Part shown: one piece after another, positions 5,737-13,800 of the stretch | Layout: every line of letters begins with the position of its first letter | How positions within the stretch are numbered: position 1 is the stretch's first letter | Assembly: GCA_947631485.1 (NCBI GenBank) | Contig: CANRLJ010000002.1 | Span: forward strand, 1 to 17,126 | Reading direction: 5' to 3' | DNA from: an uncultured Clostridia bacterium | GTDB taxonomy: Bacteria > Bacillota > Clostridia > Christensenellales > UBA1242 | DNA length: 17,126 nucleotides | Translations under genes and position numbers: made by a program | Notes under the pieces: generated by a model | The model's input: only the letters and a program-made list of their open reading frames with translations | Told to the model about the DNA's origin: nothing | Database searches by the model: none

Positions 5737-7395
5737 ATGAACAACAACAAACTTAAAATCACCTTCTTGGGCGGTGTAGGAGAAATTGGAAAAAATATGA
5801 CCGCCTTTGAATACAACAATGAAATCATTGTCGTGGATGCCGGACTTACTTTTCCGGGGGACGACCTACCGGGAATTGATGTTGTTATTCCAGATTTTTC
5901 ATATCTTATAAACAACAAAGACAAAGTTAAGGCAATCATTGCTACACATGGGCACGAGGACCACATCGGCGCCATACCTTTTTTGCTTGACCAAATCAAA
6001 GCGCCACTTTATGGCTCAAGACTGACGCTTGCACTTGTGGAAAACAAGATGAAAGAGCATCCAAAGGTGACTTACAAGGCAGTTACGGTGAAGCCTAAAA
6101 ATGTGCTTAAAATCGGCTCATTTTCGGTGGAATTCATAAAAGTTTCGCACTCCATTGCTGGAAGTTTGGCACTTTGCATAGGCACACCTGTTGGAAACAT
6201 TATTCACACCGGCGACTTTAAGATTGACTTTGAACCAATCGATGGCGTGATGACCGACCTCCAAAGATTTGGAGAACTTGGAAAGAAAGGTGTAAACCTG
6301 CTTATGTGTGAAAGCACAAACGTTTGCAGACCGGGTTATTCCATGAGCGAAAAAAGTGTTGGAAGAGCCCTTGAAGAAATCTTCAAAACACACACCGAAA
6401 ACCGAATTATTGTTGCAACTTTTGCTTCAAACATCCACAGGCTGCAACAGATTTTGAATTTGGCAGAAAAGTATGGCAGACGCGTGGCATTTACAGGCAG
6501 AAGCATGATAAATATCACCGAAGTTGGCATGAAGATTGGTGAAATTTCCTTCAATAAAAACATTTTGGTGGACATCGACAAGATTGACAAAGTGGCTGAC
6601 AAAGACCTTTTGATTGTCACAACGGGCAGCCAAGGAGAGCCTCTGTCGGCACTGACGCGTATGGCTGCGGGAGAATTTAAACAAATTAAGATAGGCGAAA
6701 ACGATTTGATTGTCTTTTCTTCTTCTCCAATTCCTGGAAATGAAAAGAGTGTGTATAATGTCATAAATTCCCTCTTCCAAAAGGGCGCAGATGTCATTTA
6801 TGACGAACTGCAAGACGTTCACGCATCAGGGCACGCTTGCCAAGAGGAAATAAAGATGATTCATGCTTTGACCAAGCCAAAGTTTTTCATACCTATTCAC
6901 GGCGAATACAGACATTTGAGGATGCACAAACAACTTGCCATGTCTTTGGGCATGGAGGAGCGAAACATCTTGCTTCCAACAATTGGCGCTCAGATTGAAT
7001 TGTCACAAAATTCCATCAAGAAGATTGGATTTACAACCGCAGGACAAAGACTTATTGACGGCTATGGAATTGGCGACATGGACAGCAATGTGCTGAGAGA
7101 AAGAAAACAACTTTCTGAGGATGGCATTTGCGTTGTCGTCATGACGATAAACAATGTCTCCGGCGATGTGGTTGGCGACCCATTTATCATCACCAGAGGC
7201 GTGGTGTATCAGGATGAAGCGGAAGCGTTTGTTCAGGACACAAGAAACATGATTGTTGCGTCACTGAAGGAACAGGATTTGCGTGGCTGCGAGCCTTCAA
7301 TCATCAAAAACACAATAAAACGCAATGTGTCAAATTTCATATATAAGCGCACAAAGAGACGCCCTATGATTTTGACGATTGTGCTTTTGGATTAG
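5737..7395 (+). CDS. rnj: Ribonuclease J
   Basis: RNase J is the metallo-beta-lactamase/beta-CASP nuclease that degrades and matures RNA in Gram-positive bacteria, acting as a 5'-3' exonuclease and as an endonuclease. The 552 residues match the family length. Visible landmarks are HGHEDHIGA (71-79, zinc ligands), SHSIAGS (137-143), HTGDFKID (157-164), the beta-CASP region with ESTN and GRSM, the C-proximal DVHASGHA and PIHGEYRHL, and the C-terminal KRTKRRPMILTIVLL that ends many RNase J proteins. The usual HSIPDS motif reads HSIAGS here. AAGGAG lies 7 bases before the ATG. The trmR-like gene starts 4 bases after the stop, so the two are co-transcribed. Confidence 0.96.
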   Translation: MNNNKLKITFLGGVGEIGKNMTAFEYNNEIIVVDAGLTFPGDDLPGIDVVIPDFSYLINNKDKVKAIIATHGHEDHIGAIPFLLDQIKAPLYGSRLTLALVENKMKEHPKVTYKAVTVKPKNVLKIGSFSVEFIKVSHSIAGSLALCIGTPVGNIIHTGDFKIDFEPIDGVMTDLQRFGELGKKGVNLLMCESTNVCRPGYSMSEKSVGRALEEIFKTHTENRIIVATFASNIHRLQQILNLAEKYGRRVAFTGRSMINITEVGMKIGEISFNKNILVDIDKIDKVADKDLLIVTTGSQGEPLSALTRMAAGEFKQIKIGENDLIVFSSSPIPGNEKSVYNVINSLFQKGADVIYDELQDVHASGHACQEEIKMIHALTKPKFFIPIHGEYRHLRMHKQLAMSLGMEERNILLPTIGAQIELSQNSIKKIGFTTAGQRLIDGYGIGDMDSNVLRERKQLSEDGICVVVMTINNVSGDVVGDPFIITRGVVYQDEAEAFVQDTRNMIVASLKEQDLRGCEPSIIKNTIKRNVSNFIYKRTKRRPMILTIVLLD

Positions 7396-7398
7396 GAT

Positions 7399-7971
7399 AT
7401 GAAAAAAGAAGAGTTTGTTGGCTTTGATAGGCACGAATACAACCCAATATTAAGACCCAAGACGGAAGGGCTTCTGACATCTTTGCTGCACGCACAAAAG
7501 CCGCATAAAGTCCTTGAAATAGGCACATTTATTGGCTATTCTGCAAGTGTAATCTTGGAAAACAGCGATGCAGAACTCACGACTGTTGAGATTGACGAAA
7601 AAAACGCAGCGGATGCAAGGCAAAATCTCAAATCTTTTGAGGGTAGATGCCAAATTGTGTGTGATGATGCCGAAAACTTTCTGAAAAAAACGCAGGACAA
7701 GTTTGATTTCATCTTTCTTGATGGCCCAAAGGGGCAGTATAAAAACTATTTGCCATATTTAAAAAACATATTAAGTGTTGGCGGCGTCTTGGTGGCAGAT
7801 GACATCATGTTTTATGGGCTTGTGAAGTCAGATGAGCCAATAAAGCACAAACATCGCTCGATAGTGAATAATCTTCGCACATTTTTGGAAAATCTTAAAT
7901 CGGACGCCGATTTTGAAACGCAGATTTATGATTTTGAAGATGGCGTGAGTGTAAGCAAAAAAGTCAGATAA
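7399..7971 (+). CDS. SAM-dependent O-methyltransferase, TrmR/YrrM-like
   Basis: This 190-residue Rossmann-fold enzyme resembles bacterial O-methyltransferases of COG4122. In Bacillus the member TrmR methylates 5-hydroxyuridine at tRNA wobble position 34. Seen here: an N-terminal helix region with RPKTEGLL (19-26), the SAM-binding loop LEIGTFIGYSA (39-49), the acidic residue binding the ribose (VEID, Glu64), the FDFIFLDGPKGQY motif (102-114) with metal-ligand candidate Asp108, and GGVLVADDI (128-136). Asp-Asp appears there where the family usually has Asp-Asn. The start lies 3 bases after the rnj stop, with a weak AGGA overlapping that stop, implying translational coupling. The exact substrate (tRNA or a small catechol-like molecule) is inferred. 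Confidence 0.8.
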   Translation: MKKEEFVGFDRHEYNPILRPKTEGLLTSLLHAQKPHKVLEIGTFIGYSASVILENSDAELTTVEIDEKNAADARQNLKSFEGRCQIVCDDAENFLKKTQDKFDFIFLDGPKGQYKNYLPYLKNILSVGGVLVADDIMFYGLVKSDEPIKHKHRSIVNNLRTFLENLKSDADFETQIYDFEDGVSVSKKVR

Positions 7972-7981
7972 GGAGTTTGAA

Positions 7982-8533
7982 ATGACAGCGGACAAGGAAG
8001 AAATGTTGCAAGTTCTCACAGAAGCGGGGGGGGCGACAGGTAAGTTTGAAAAACGAAGCATAGTGCATGAAAAGAGGCTTTTTCATAATGAAGTCGCGCT
8101 TTGGATTTTGGACAAAAAAGAAAGACGCGTTTTGGTGCAAAGGCGAAGCCCAAACAAAAAGCAAAATCCAAACAAGATTGGGCTTTGTGCAGGGCACGTT
8201 GTCGGAAAGGAAAGCATAGAAGAGGCACTTTACAAAGAGGCGAGAGAAGAAATAGGGCTCAATCTTTCCGATTATGATGTTATGCCTCTGACTGTGATAA
8301 AACGCACCGAGCCAAACAACTATTGTTTTTCGCATCATTTCTACATATTTGAAAACAAGCCGGCGGAAGAATATAAAATTCAAAAGGAAGAACTTTCTGA
8401 GGTGTTTTATCTGCCATTTGACAAGTTTTGGGATATGGTCAGAAACAACGACGACGAAGTTGCCATAAAAAGAACGGACTATTATGACAAAATATTTGAA
8501 ATGCTGAACAAGATATTAAGCGAAAACGCTTAA
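7982..8533 (+). CDS. NUDIX hydrolase (YfcD / isopentenyl-diphosphate isomerase-like)
   Basis: The 183-residue protein hydrolyses or rearranges a diphosphate-linked substrate that cannot be named from sequence. The N-terminal part fits the YfcD/IPP-isomerase subgroup (SIVHEKRLFHNEVALWI, 26-42, then VLVQRRSPNKKQNPNKIGL). The NUDIX box runs from Gly71 to Leu93 (GHVVGKE, then KEAREEIGL) and has Lys where the consensus Arg precedes Glu; the metal-binding glutamates are kept. AAGGAG lies 6 bases before the ATG. An 8-G tract interrupts the start of the gene at 8026-8033 and encodes parts of Ala-Gly-Gly-Ala. The last codons and stop form a terminator stem. It is the last gene of the rnj run. Confidence 0.88.
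   Translation: MTADKEEMLQVLTEAGGATGKFEKRSIVHEKRLFHNEVALWILDKKERRVLVQRRSPNKKQNPNKIGLCAGHVVGKESIEEALYKEAREEIGLNLSDYDVMPLTVIKRTEPNNYCFSHHFYIFENKPAEEYKIQKEELSEVFYLPFDKFWDMVRNNDDEVAIKRTDYYDKIFEMLNKILSENA
8026..8033 (+). repeat. Poly-G(8) tract inside the NUDIX gene
   Basis: Eight consecutive G bases lie 44 bases into the coding sequence. I noticed no comparable G run elsewhere in this AT-rich window. The current length keeps the frame open; a change of one base would disrupt nearly the whole protein. Confidence 0.9.
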
Positions 8534-8548
8534 TATTTTTATTATTTT
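8513..8548 (+). terminator. Terminator of the rnj-methyltransferase-NUDIX run
   Basis: ATATTAAGCG at 8513-8522 pairs perfectly over 10 bases with CGCTTAATAT at 8527-8536 around an AAAA loop. It is followed by TTTTATTATTTT. The stem includes the last codons and the TAA stop of the NUDIX gene. Confidence 0.88.
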
Positions 8549-8569
8549 AGATAAATTGTGTTATTAGAT

Positions 8570-8597
8570 TTGATTATTTTAAAAAATTTGGTAAAAT
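8570..8597 (+). promoter_or_regulatory. Promoter of the PAP2-tsaE-tsaB run, likely giving a leaderless transcript
   Basis: TTGATT at 8570-8575 and TAAAAT at 8592-8597 are separated by 16 bases. The predicted start of transcription, about 7 bases after the -10 box, falls on or within a base or two of the PAP2 ATG at 8604. No purine-rich ribosome binding site precedes that ATG. Confidence 0.65.
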
Positions 8598-8603
8598 AGT
8601 CTT

Positions 8604-9170
8604 ATGGACTTTGAATTGAAAATTATTCAGTTTTTACAGGCTGGAAGGACGCCATTTTTTGATGGCTTCTTTCAGATTGTTTCTTTGCTTGGCACATATT
8701 TGGGCGCAGCGGCACTCATTGTGCTGTTGCTTATCTTCAACAGAAAACTTTGCTTTTGGTACATATTTTCATATGGGTTTGTATATCTCATAAACAATGT
8801 TCTGGTCAAAAATTTGGTCAAGAGGCCAAGGCCTTTTAATGTCAGCGATGCAATCATAAATTTTGGCGACGCTGTCACTGACTACAGTTTTCCAAGCGGA
8901 CACATTGCGTGCGCCGTGGCAATTGCAATCTTTTTGGGGTATTTTTTGTTTCAATGTTATAAAAAACGAAATGAAAGGATTTGGATTGTCTTGGGTTGCT
9001 CGCTGTATGTCTGCCTTGTTGCTCTGTCGCGCATGTATCTTGGAAAGCACTATCTGACAGACCTCATTGCCGGGGCGGCAATTTCGGCAGCCATCTGCTT
9101 TGCTGGAATTTGGTTTATGACATATTATCACAAAAAGAAGAGGAAATCTAAAAATGAAACTGAGGGTTGA
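8604..9170 (+). CDS. PAP2-family membrane phosphatase (possible undecaprenyl-diphosphatase)
   Basis: The 188-residue protein is a type 2 phosphatidic acid phosphatase family member with about five to six spans. All three catalytic signatures are present: KNLVKRPRP (69-77), FPSGH (96-100, acid-base His100) and SRMYLGKHYLTD (142-153, nucleophile His149). This size and pattern fit BcrC-like enzymes that recycle undecaprenyl diphosphate for cell-wall synthesis, though a phospholipid phosphatase is also possible. The N-terminus MDFELKIIQFLQ aligns with the usual family start, which supports ATG 8604 despite the missing ribosome binding site. The Lys/Arg-rich C-terminal end should be cytoplasmic. 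The last 17 bases overlap tsaE in another frame, so the two are translationally coupled. Confidence 0.88.
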   Translation: MDFELKIIQFLQAGRTPFFDGFFQIVSLLGTYLGAAALIVLLLIFNRKLCFWYIFSYGFVYLINNVLVKNLVKRPRPFNVSDAIINFGDAVTDYSFPSGHIACAVAIAIFLGYFLFQCYKKRNERIWIVLGCSLYVCLVALSRMYLGKHYLTDLIAGAAISAAICFAGIWFMTYYHKKKRKSKNETEG

Positions 9171-9588
9171 CATATTTGGGCTGGACCAACTTGCAAAACT
9201 TGCCGAAGCTTTTTCTAAGACACTCAAAACTCCCGCAATAGTCCTTTTGAAAGGCGATTTGGGAAGCGGAAAAACAACCTTTGTCAAGGAGGTTGCAAGG
9301 GCTTTGGGCTGCAAAGACCTTGTCACAAGCCCAACATTTACACTGCTTAATCAATATCAGGGGAAGGAAAAAATATATCACTTTGATATGTATAGATTGT
9401 CAAGCGCAGAAGAGGCGGAAGAGGTTGGCTTTGCTGAATATTTTGATAAAAACACGCTTGACGGAATTGTTTTTGTTGAGTGGCCAGAAAATGTTGGGGA
9501 TTTGATTAAAAACCCAGATTTTGTTGTTGAAATCACAAAGACAGGACAAAAATCAAGAAGAATTGTTATTGAAGGAGAAAAAAATTAG
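9154..9588 (+). CDS. tsaE: tRNA t6A biosynthesis ATPase TsaE
   Basis: TsaE is the P-loop ATPase that works with TsaB and TsaD to make threonylcarbamoyl-adenosine at tRNA position 37. The 144-residue length is typical. Motifs: Walker A GDLGSGKTT (34-42), SPTFTLLNQY (59-68), HFDMYRL (76-82) and the Walker B-like FVEWPEN (107-113). The start overlaps the end of the PAP2 gene. GAGGAAAT lies about 7 bases before the ATG inside PAP2 coding sequence. It abuts tsaB without any gap. Confidence 0.95.
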   Translation: MKLRVDIFGLDQLAKLAEAFSKTLKTPAIVLLKGDLGSGKTTFVKEVARALGCKDLVTSPTFTLLNQYQGKEKIYHFDMYRLSSAEEAEEVGFAEYFDKNTLDGIVFVEWPENVGDLIKNPDFVVEITKTGQKSRRIVIEGEKN

Positions 9589-10239
9589 ATGCTTGCAGTA
9601 AACACCGCGTTTATGACTGCCTATTTGGCACTATCGACGCCCAAAGGAAAGTTTTATAAAACTCTTGATGCCAAAAGCAAACACTCAGAAAATGTCCTCA
9701 AAAGCATTGATGACCTTTGCGAAGAGGCTGGGGTGGATGTGCTGGATGTTGGCACTGTTGCCGTTGTGACAGGGCCGGGCTCTTTCACTGGGCTTAGGAT
9801 TGGAGTGGCGATTGCCAAGGCGCTTGGGTGCGTGAACAAAGAAATAAAGTTTGTTTCTTTGTCGTCTTTAGAACTTCTTGCATATACTATTGCAAGAAAA
9901 CGCATGGCAGATGGCGATTTTGCCTGTGTTTTAAACGCACTTTCGGAAAAGTATTTTGTTGCCCAATTTGACAAGGACGGAAACAGAAAAACCGACGATT
10001 GCATGATTAGTGCACAAGAATTGGACAAAATCAAAGTGCCAATGTTTGGGCTTGCAGGCGACACAAAGTTGGAATTGACCGAGGTTTCGCTGACAGCAGA
10101 AAATCTTTTGTCGTTTGCCGAAAAGAAGGAAGAGGAAAAACAGTTTGTCCTATTAAGCGAACTTTTGCCACAATACATCAGACTTTCGCAAGCCGAGGAC
10201 AACTTAAAAAAAGCAAAAAAAATTAGTAAAAACAGTTGA
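9589..10239 (+). CDS. tsaB: tRNA t6A biosynthesis protein TsaB
   Basis: TsaB is the inactive ASKHA-fold partner of TsaD in the t6A complex. The 216 residues include the family mark GPGSFTGLRIG (62-72), the preceding KHSENVL (31-37) and SLSSLELLA near 94-102. The N-terminus MLAVNTAFMTAYLALS replaces the usual LxIDTS with VNTA, as expected for a non-catalytic subunit. The ATG follows the tsaE stop directly, and AAGGAG lies 11 bases upstream within tsaE. TsaD, TsaC and RimI, often neighbours, are absent here. The C-terminal Lys-rich tail is probably disordered. The stop codon overlaps the -35 box of the next gene's promoter. Confidence 0.93.
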   Translation: MLAVNTAFMTAYLALSTPKGKFYKTLDAKSKHSENVLKSIDDLCEEAGVDVLDVGTVAVVTGPGSFTGLRIGVAIAKALGCVNKEIKFVSLSSLELLAYTIARKRMADGDFACVLNALSEKYFVAQFDKDGNRKTDDCMISAQELDKIKVPMFGLAGDTKLELTEVSLTAENLLSFAEKKEEEKQFVLLSELLPQYIRLSQAEDNLKKAKKISKNS

Positions 10240-10264
10240 CAATAAATATAAATACTTGTAGAAT
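10236..10264 (+). promoter_or_regulatory. Strong promoter of the zinc-ribbon acidic protein
   Basis: A perfect TTGACA (10236-10241) and TAGAAT (10259-10264) are 17 bases apart. This is one of the best sigma-A matches in the window. The -35 box contains the tsaB stop. The predicted leader is only about 15 bases and includes AAAGGAG at 10274-10280. Confidence 0.88.
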
Positions 10265-10285
10265 ACACAAAGTAAAGGAGATTAT

Positions 10286-10816
10286 ATGAAAAAACCTGTT
10301 TATATAAGATGCCCTAGATGCGAACTTAACTATATTGAAAAGAAAGACAAACTTTGCAGCGTTTGCAAGGCAGAACTTTCCGCAAAGAAGGATGAATTTA
10401 TCGGCGATTTGGACCTTGAACTTTGCCCAATTTGCAAGACAAACTATATTCAGCCAGACGAAATCATGTGCCCAACTTGCCTTAAAGAGCATCACTCTGA
10501 GGATGAAGAAAACAACGATTGGGAGGACTATTTGAACAGAGACGAAGAAGAAGTTGTGTATGACGACGAGGAAACAGGCGACATGGTTTCAGTCACAGAT
10601 ATGGATGATGACATCATTGACGACGACATCGACACAAGCATAGGATTTGATGACAGGCTTGATGACAGTGCACTTGACGAAGAACTTGATGTTGATGATA
10701 ACCTTGACGACGACCTTGATGACGATTTGGACGACGACGAGGACGATGATGAAGATGATGACGAAGACGACGATGATGATTTGGACGACGACGAGGACGA
10801 TGACGACGATTTTTAG
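10286..10816 (+). CDS. Tandem zinc-ribbon protein with a poly-Asp/Glu tail (unknown function)
   Basis: I do not recognise the family. The 176 residues have two parts. Residues 9-65 hold two CxxC-x11-CxxC modules with identical spacing: Cys9/12/24/27 and Cys47/50/62/65. The second repeats the first (CPRCELNYI, CPICKTNYI) at a 38-residue period and probably binds one zinc each. Residues about 71-176 are extremely acidic, increasingly Asp with a few Leu, and end EDDDDDF. Acidic tails occur on the RNA polymerase delta subunit and on SSB tips, but this N-terminus does not resemble either. Such a protein could bind basic partners or compete for nucleic-acid-binding proteins; that is inference. It has its own strong promoter and terminator, so it is probably well expressed and monocistronic. 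AAAGGAG lies 5 bases before the ATG. Confidence 0.85.
   Translation: MKKPVYIRCPRCELNYIEKKDKLCSVCKAELSAKKDEFIGDLDLELCPICKTNYIQPDEIMCPTCLKEHHSEDEENNDWEDYLNRDEEEVVYDDEETGDMVSVTDMDDDIIDDDIDTSIGFDDRLDDSALDEELDVDDNLDDDLDDDLDDDEDDDEDDDEDDDDDLDDDEDDDDDF
10724..10803 (+). repeat. In-frame 26-base direct repeat in the acidic tail
   Basis: An identical 26-base segment occurs at 10724-10749 and 10778-10803, offset 54 bases (18 codons). Around it, GAC and GAT codons alternate irregularly, so the wider Asp run is not a pure triplet repeat. Confidence 0.85.
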
Positions 10817-10841
10817 GAGGCTGATATAGCCTTCTTTTTTT
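10815..10841 (+). terminator. Terminator of the zinc-ribbon protein gene
   Basis: AGGAGGCT (10815-10822) pairs with AGCCTTCT (10828-10835), with one G-T wobble and a GATAT loop, followed by a run of T. It begins within the stop codon. Confidence 0.88.
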
Positions 10842-10845
10842 ATGC

Positions 10846-10875
10846 AAAAAAAGACCTCCATTGTTTAGAGGTCTT
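10846..10875 (-). terminator. Terminator of the giant surface protein gene
   Basis: AAGACCTC at 10851-10858 and GAGGTCTT at 10868-10875 form a perfect 8-base-pair stem with a 9-base loop. Read on the minus strand it is followed by a T run (complement of 10846-10852). It lies 7 bases after the minus-strand stop. Confidence 0.85.
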
Positions 10876-10882
10876 ATTTTAT

Positions 10883-13800
10883 TTATTTTTTGCCTTTTCT
10901 TGTTTTTGAATTGTCATTTTCTTCAGATTTGTCATTTGCGAGTTTCTTTTCTTTGTTGAGTTTTTCTGAAGCCTTTTGCAATTCGCGCTGTTTAAGATCT
11001 TCTTGGGCGTATAGTTTCCTTTCAAGTGAAAGCAGATGTTCTGGGGTTTGCAATTCTTCTGTTTGCTTCTTCAAAACTTCAATTCTTTCTGCAATGACTG
11101 TTCTGCGTTGAGCAAAGTTCTTAAACTCTTTGTCTGTTGATTTTGAAACCTTGCCTTTGTCGGCTGCACGCATGTTGATGACTTTTTGCTTGTGTTCGGT
11201 TTCAAGTTTTTGAAGTTCGGTTTCAAACCTTTCAATCTCTTTATTCACTTTCTCAACTTCGGCGTCGCGTTCTTTTCTTGCAGCAAGTTTGATTGCATCA
11301 ATGTTCAAACTGCCCTTGCGGTCATAGGTTTCTTTTCTCTTCTTTTCAATCTTCTTAATTTTGATTTTTCTTAATACAAATCCGATAACTGCAATTATGA
11401 TTGCTGCTGCGGTGATGAGTGAAGGAATTAACAGCCAATTTGAGTCGTTGTTTGTGTTGCTTGATGTGTCTGTGCTGGTGTCGGTGTCTGTGTCGGTGTC
11501 TGTGTTGTCTTCGTCAGTGTTTTCTTCTGTTGATTTTGCAACAAAACTGTTTCCGTTGTAATCCTTCTTTTCAATCTCTTTTTGCACATTTGTGTATTCA
11601 CTTTCTGTGATTGTGCTGTCCAAATTGAAGTCATAAACAATCATTGTTCCTGCAATCATGCCGCCATAGGTTTCATCAGAGCGGGTGCAGGCAAGTGCAA
11701 TGTGAAGTTTTGCTGTGGCCTCTGCTGTAGGGTGGAGGTAGATCGAATATTCCTCAAAGCCCTCTTCATCAGTCTTTATTTCGTTTGCATAGTCAAAGCC
11801 TGTCAATCCAACAGTTGTGCCATAACTTATGTCGTCATCCTCTGCTGTGTCATCAAACTGGAAGAAGTTTTTAAGTTTGAAGGAAAGTTTGTAATACAGG
11901 TCTGGCTTCAAGTCAAATGAGAAGTTACTGTCGATTGTGTATGAGCCTTCATTTGGGACTGTGATGTAGAAGAAAACTTTGTCCTCCATGTCACTTTTGT
12001 AGAAATCTCTGTTTTCAAATGCCTTTCCTTTCACAAGTCCGCCGTTAAAGCCTTGGCTTCCGGTTGGGTTTGCGGTTGGGGTGCAGTTGTATGCAGGGGC
12101 ATTGTCTGGTTTTATCCCTCCAAGTTCTTCAGGGATTTCGTTTGTCTGCAAGTTGTAGTAGAAGTTTCCCAAATCCACTCTTTCTTTTATGTTTGTGGTG
12201 TCATAGTGTTCTTGCGTGTCGTCCTTTATTGCAAAGTTGTCAAAGAACGCATAGCCCTCAACCTTTTGGGTGTTTGAATTTTTTCCTAAACTCAATCTGA
12301 TGTAGAGTTCAACTGAGTTTTCTATGTTCATTGGAATTTCAAATTGTTTCCAGCCGTTTGTTCCGGTGATTTTCTTGCTGTAAAGTGAAAATTCGCCATT
12401 TGTTGAAACAAGGTCAACATACAGGTCGCAGCCGGTTGAAACATAATAGTCAAATACAACTTTCTTATAGCCAGTGCTAAGTGAAACAGGGCTGGAGGAA
12501 ATTGATTGATAGGTTTCAACCAAGTTTGCAAGCATAAGCACATTATTTGTTTGGTTTGGATATGATGGTATTTTGCCTGGATTTGTTTTTACGCGGTCTG
12601 TCCAGCGATAGTTTTCATTTCCCTCGTCTGTGTATTTCTTTGAATATGAATTCCAGAACTTGCTGTCGGTGTTTACAACACCATAGTAGGTGTATTCACT
12701 TGAGCCGTTTGAAACTGTCCAACTGTTTGGGGTAGGTAAGCCCTCGGTTGTTGTTGTCAGGTCGAAACCGCCGTTTGTGACGCCGTTGTCTTGGGTGACA
12801 GTGTTTGTGCCAAGTTCAATCTTGTTTGCTGCCGTTTCATAGTCTGAGGACGATGCTTTTTCAATGGTGATGTTGTCAAAGAGGATGCATCCGGTTGCAA
12901 GTTCGGCTGCTGTGTCGCCACTCTTTGCCTTTCCAAGAGAAAGTGAAAGGTCAACTGCACTTCTGTATAAAGCACCACCTTTAACATAAAACTCTATGCA
13001 GCCATAGTTGTTTGCAAAACTGTCTGAAACATTTGTTGTGATTGCCGAACTGTAAGAGTCGTCTGCGTAGGTGTAGATGTCTTTTAAGTCAGCATAAAAA
13101 TCCAAAATTCTGTCTTTGTTTTCACTCAAAGAAACATACGCGCTTCCGTCTGATATGTCAGAGACTTTGTAGTGCACTTTGATTTTGTATATTTCATTTG
13201 CGGCAATGTCGATTGGGGTTTTAAGAGTGACTTTGGCATAGTTGTCGTCTGCCCAAAGAGCAAGCGCTCTGTCGTTGTCTTGATAGTTATATGCGTTTTT
13301 GGATGTGTCAAAAGTTGCTTTCTTTGAAAGGTCTGTGCCGACATAGCCATAGCCAGTTTCGTTTTTGAAAACTTCTTGTGCGTTTTTTCTGCTGAAGATT
13401 TTGGCATTTCCAAAGCCTTGTTCGTCAACAGTCCAATATTTTTGCAGGTCAGAGTTTTCAAAGTCGAGATTGTAGTTTGTCTCGGTTTCTTCCCTTAACT
13501 GTGAAAGGCTGAGGGTTTTGTCGTCTCTCAAATCGGTGAGAGTCACACAACTTCTTTCAGTTGTAATCTTGTCGTGAGTTTCTGTGATTTTCTTTGAGAG
13601 TTTGTATGTTTCATAGGTGTCCCAGAAATAGTTTTCACTGCATCTATACAAGTGGGCGGCATCATAAAACACAACACCACTGCTTGAAGGGCCATCCTTT
13701 GTTCCAAGCCACAACTGGAAGTTTACTGTTTGCTCTTCGTTTCCTGTTGCAATGAAGAAATAGAAATTCACCCATTTTGTGGAGGACACTTTTGTGATTT

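Noticed and set aside
10589..10861. Opposite-strand open frames rich in Val/Ile or His/Arg across the acidic tail
   Set aside because: They are by-products of the GAC/GAT codon runs, which rarely make stops on the other strand.
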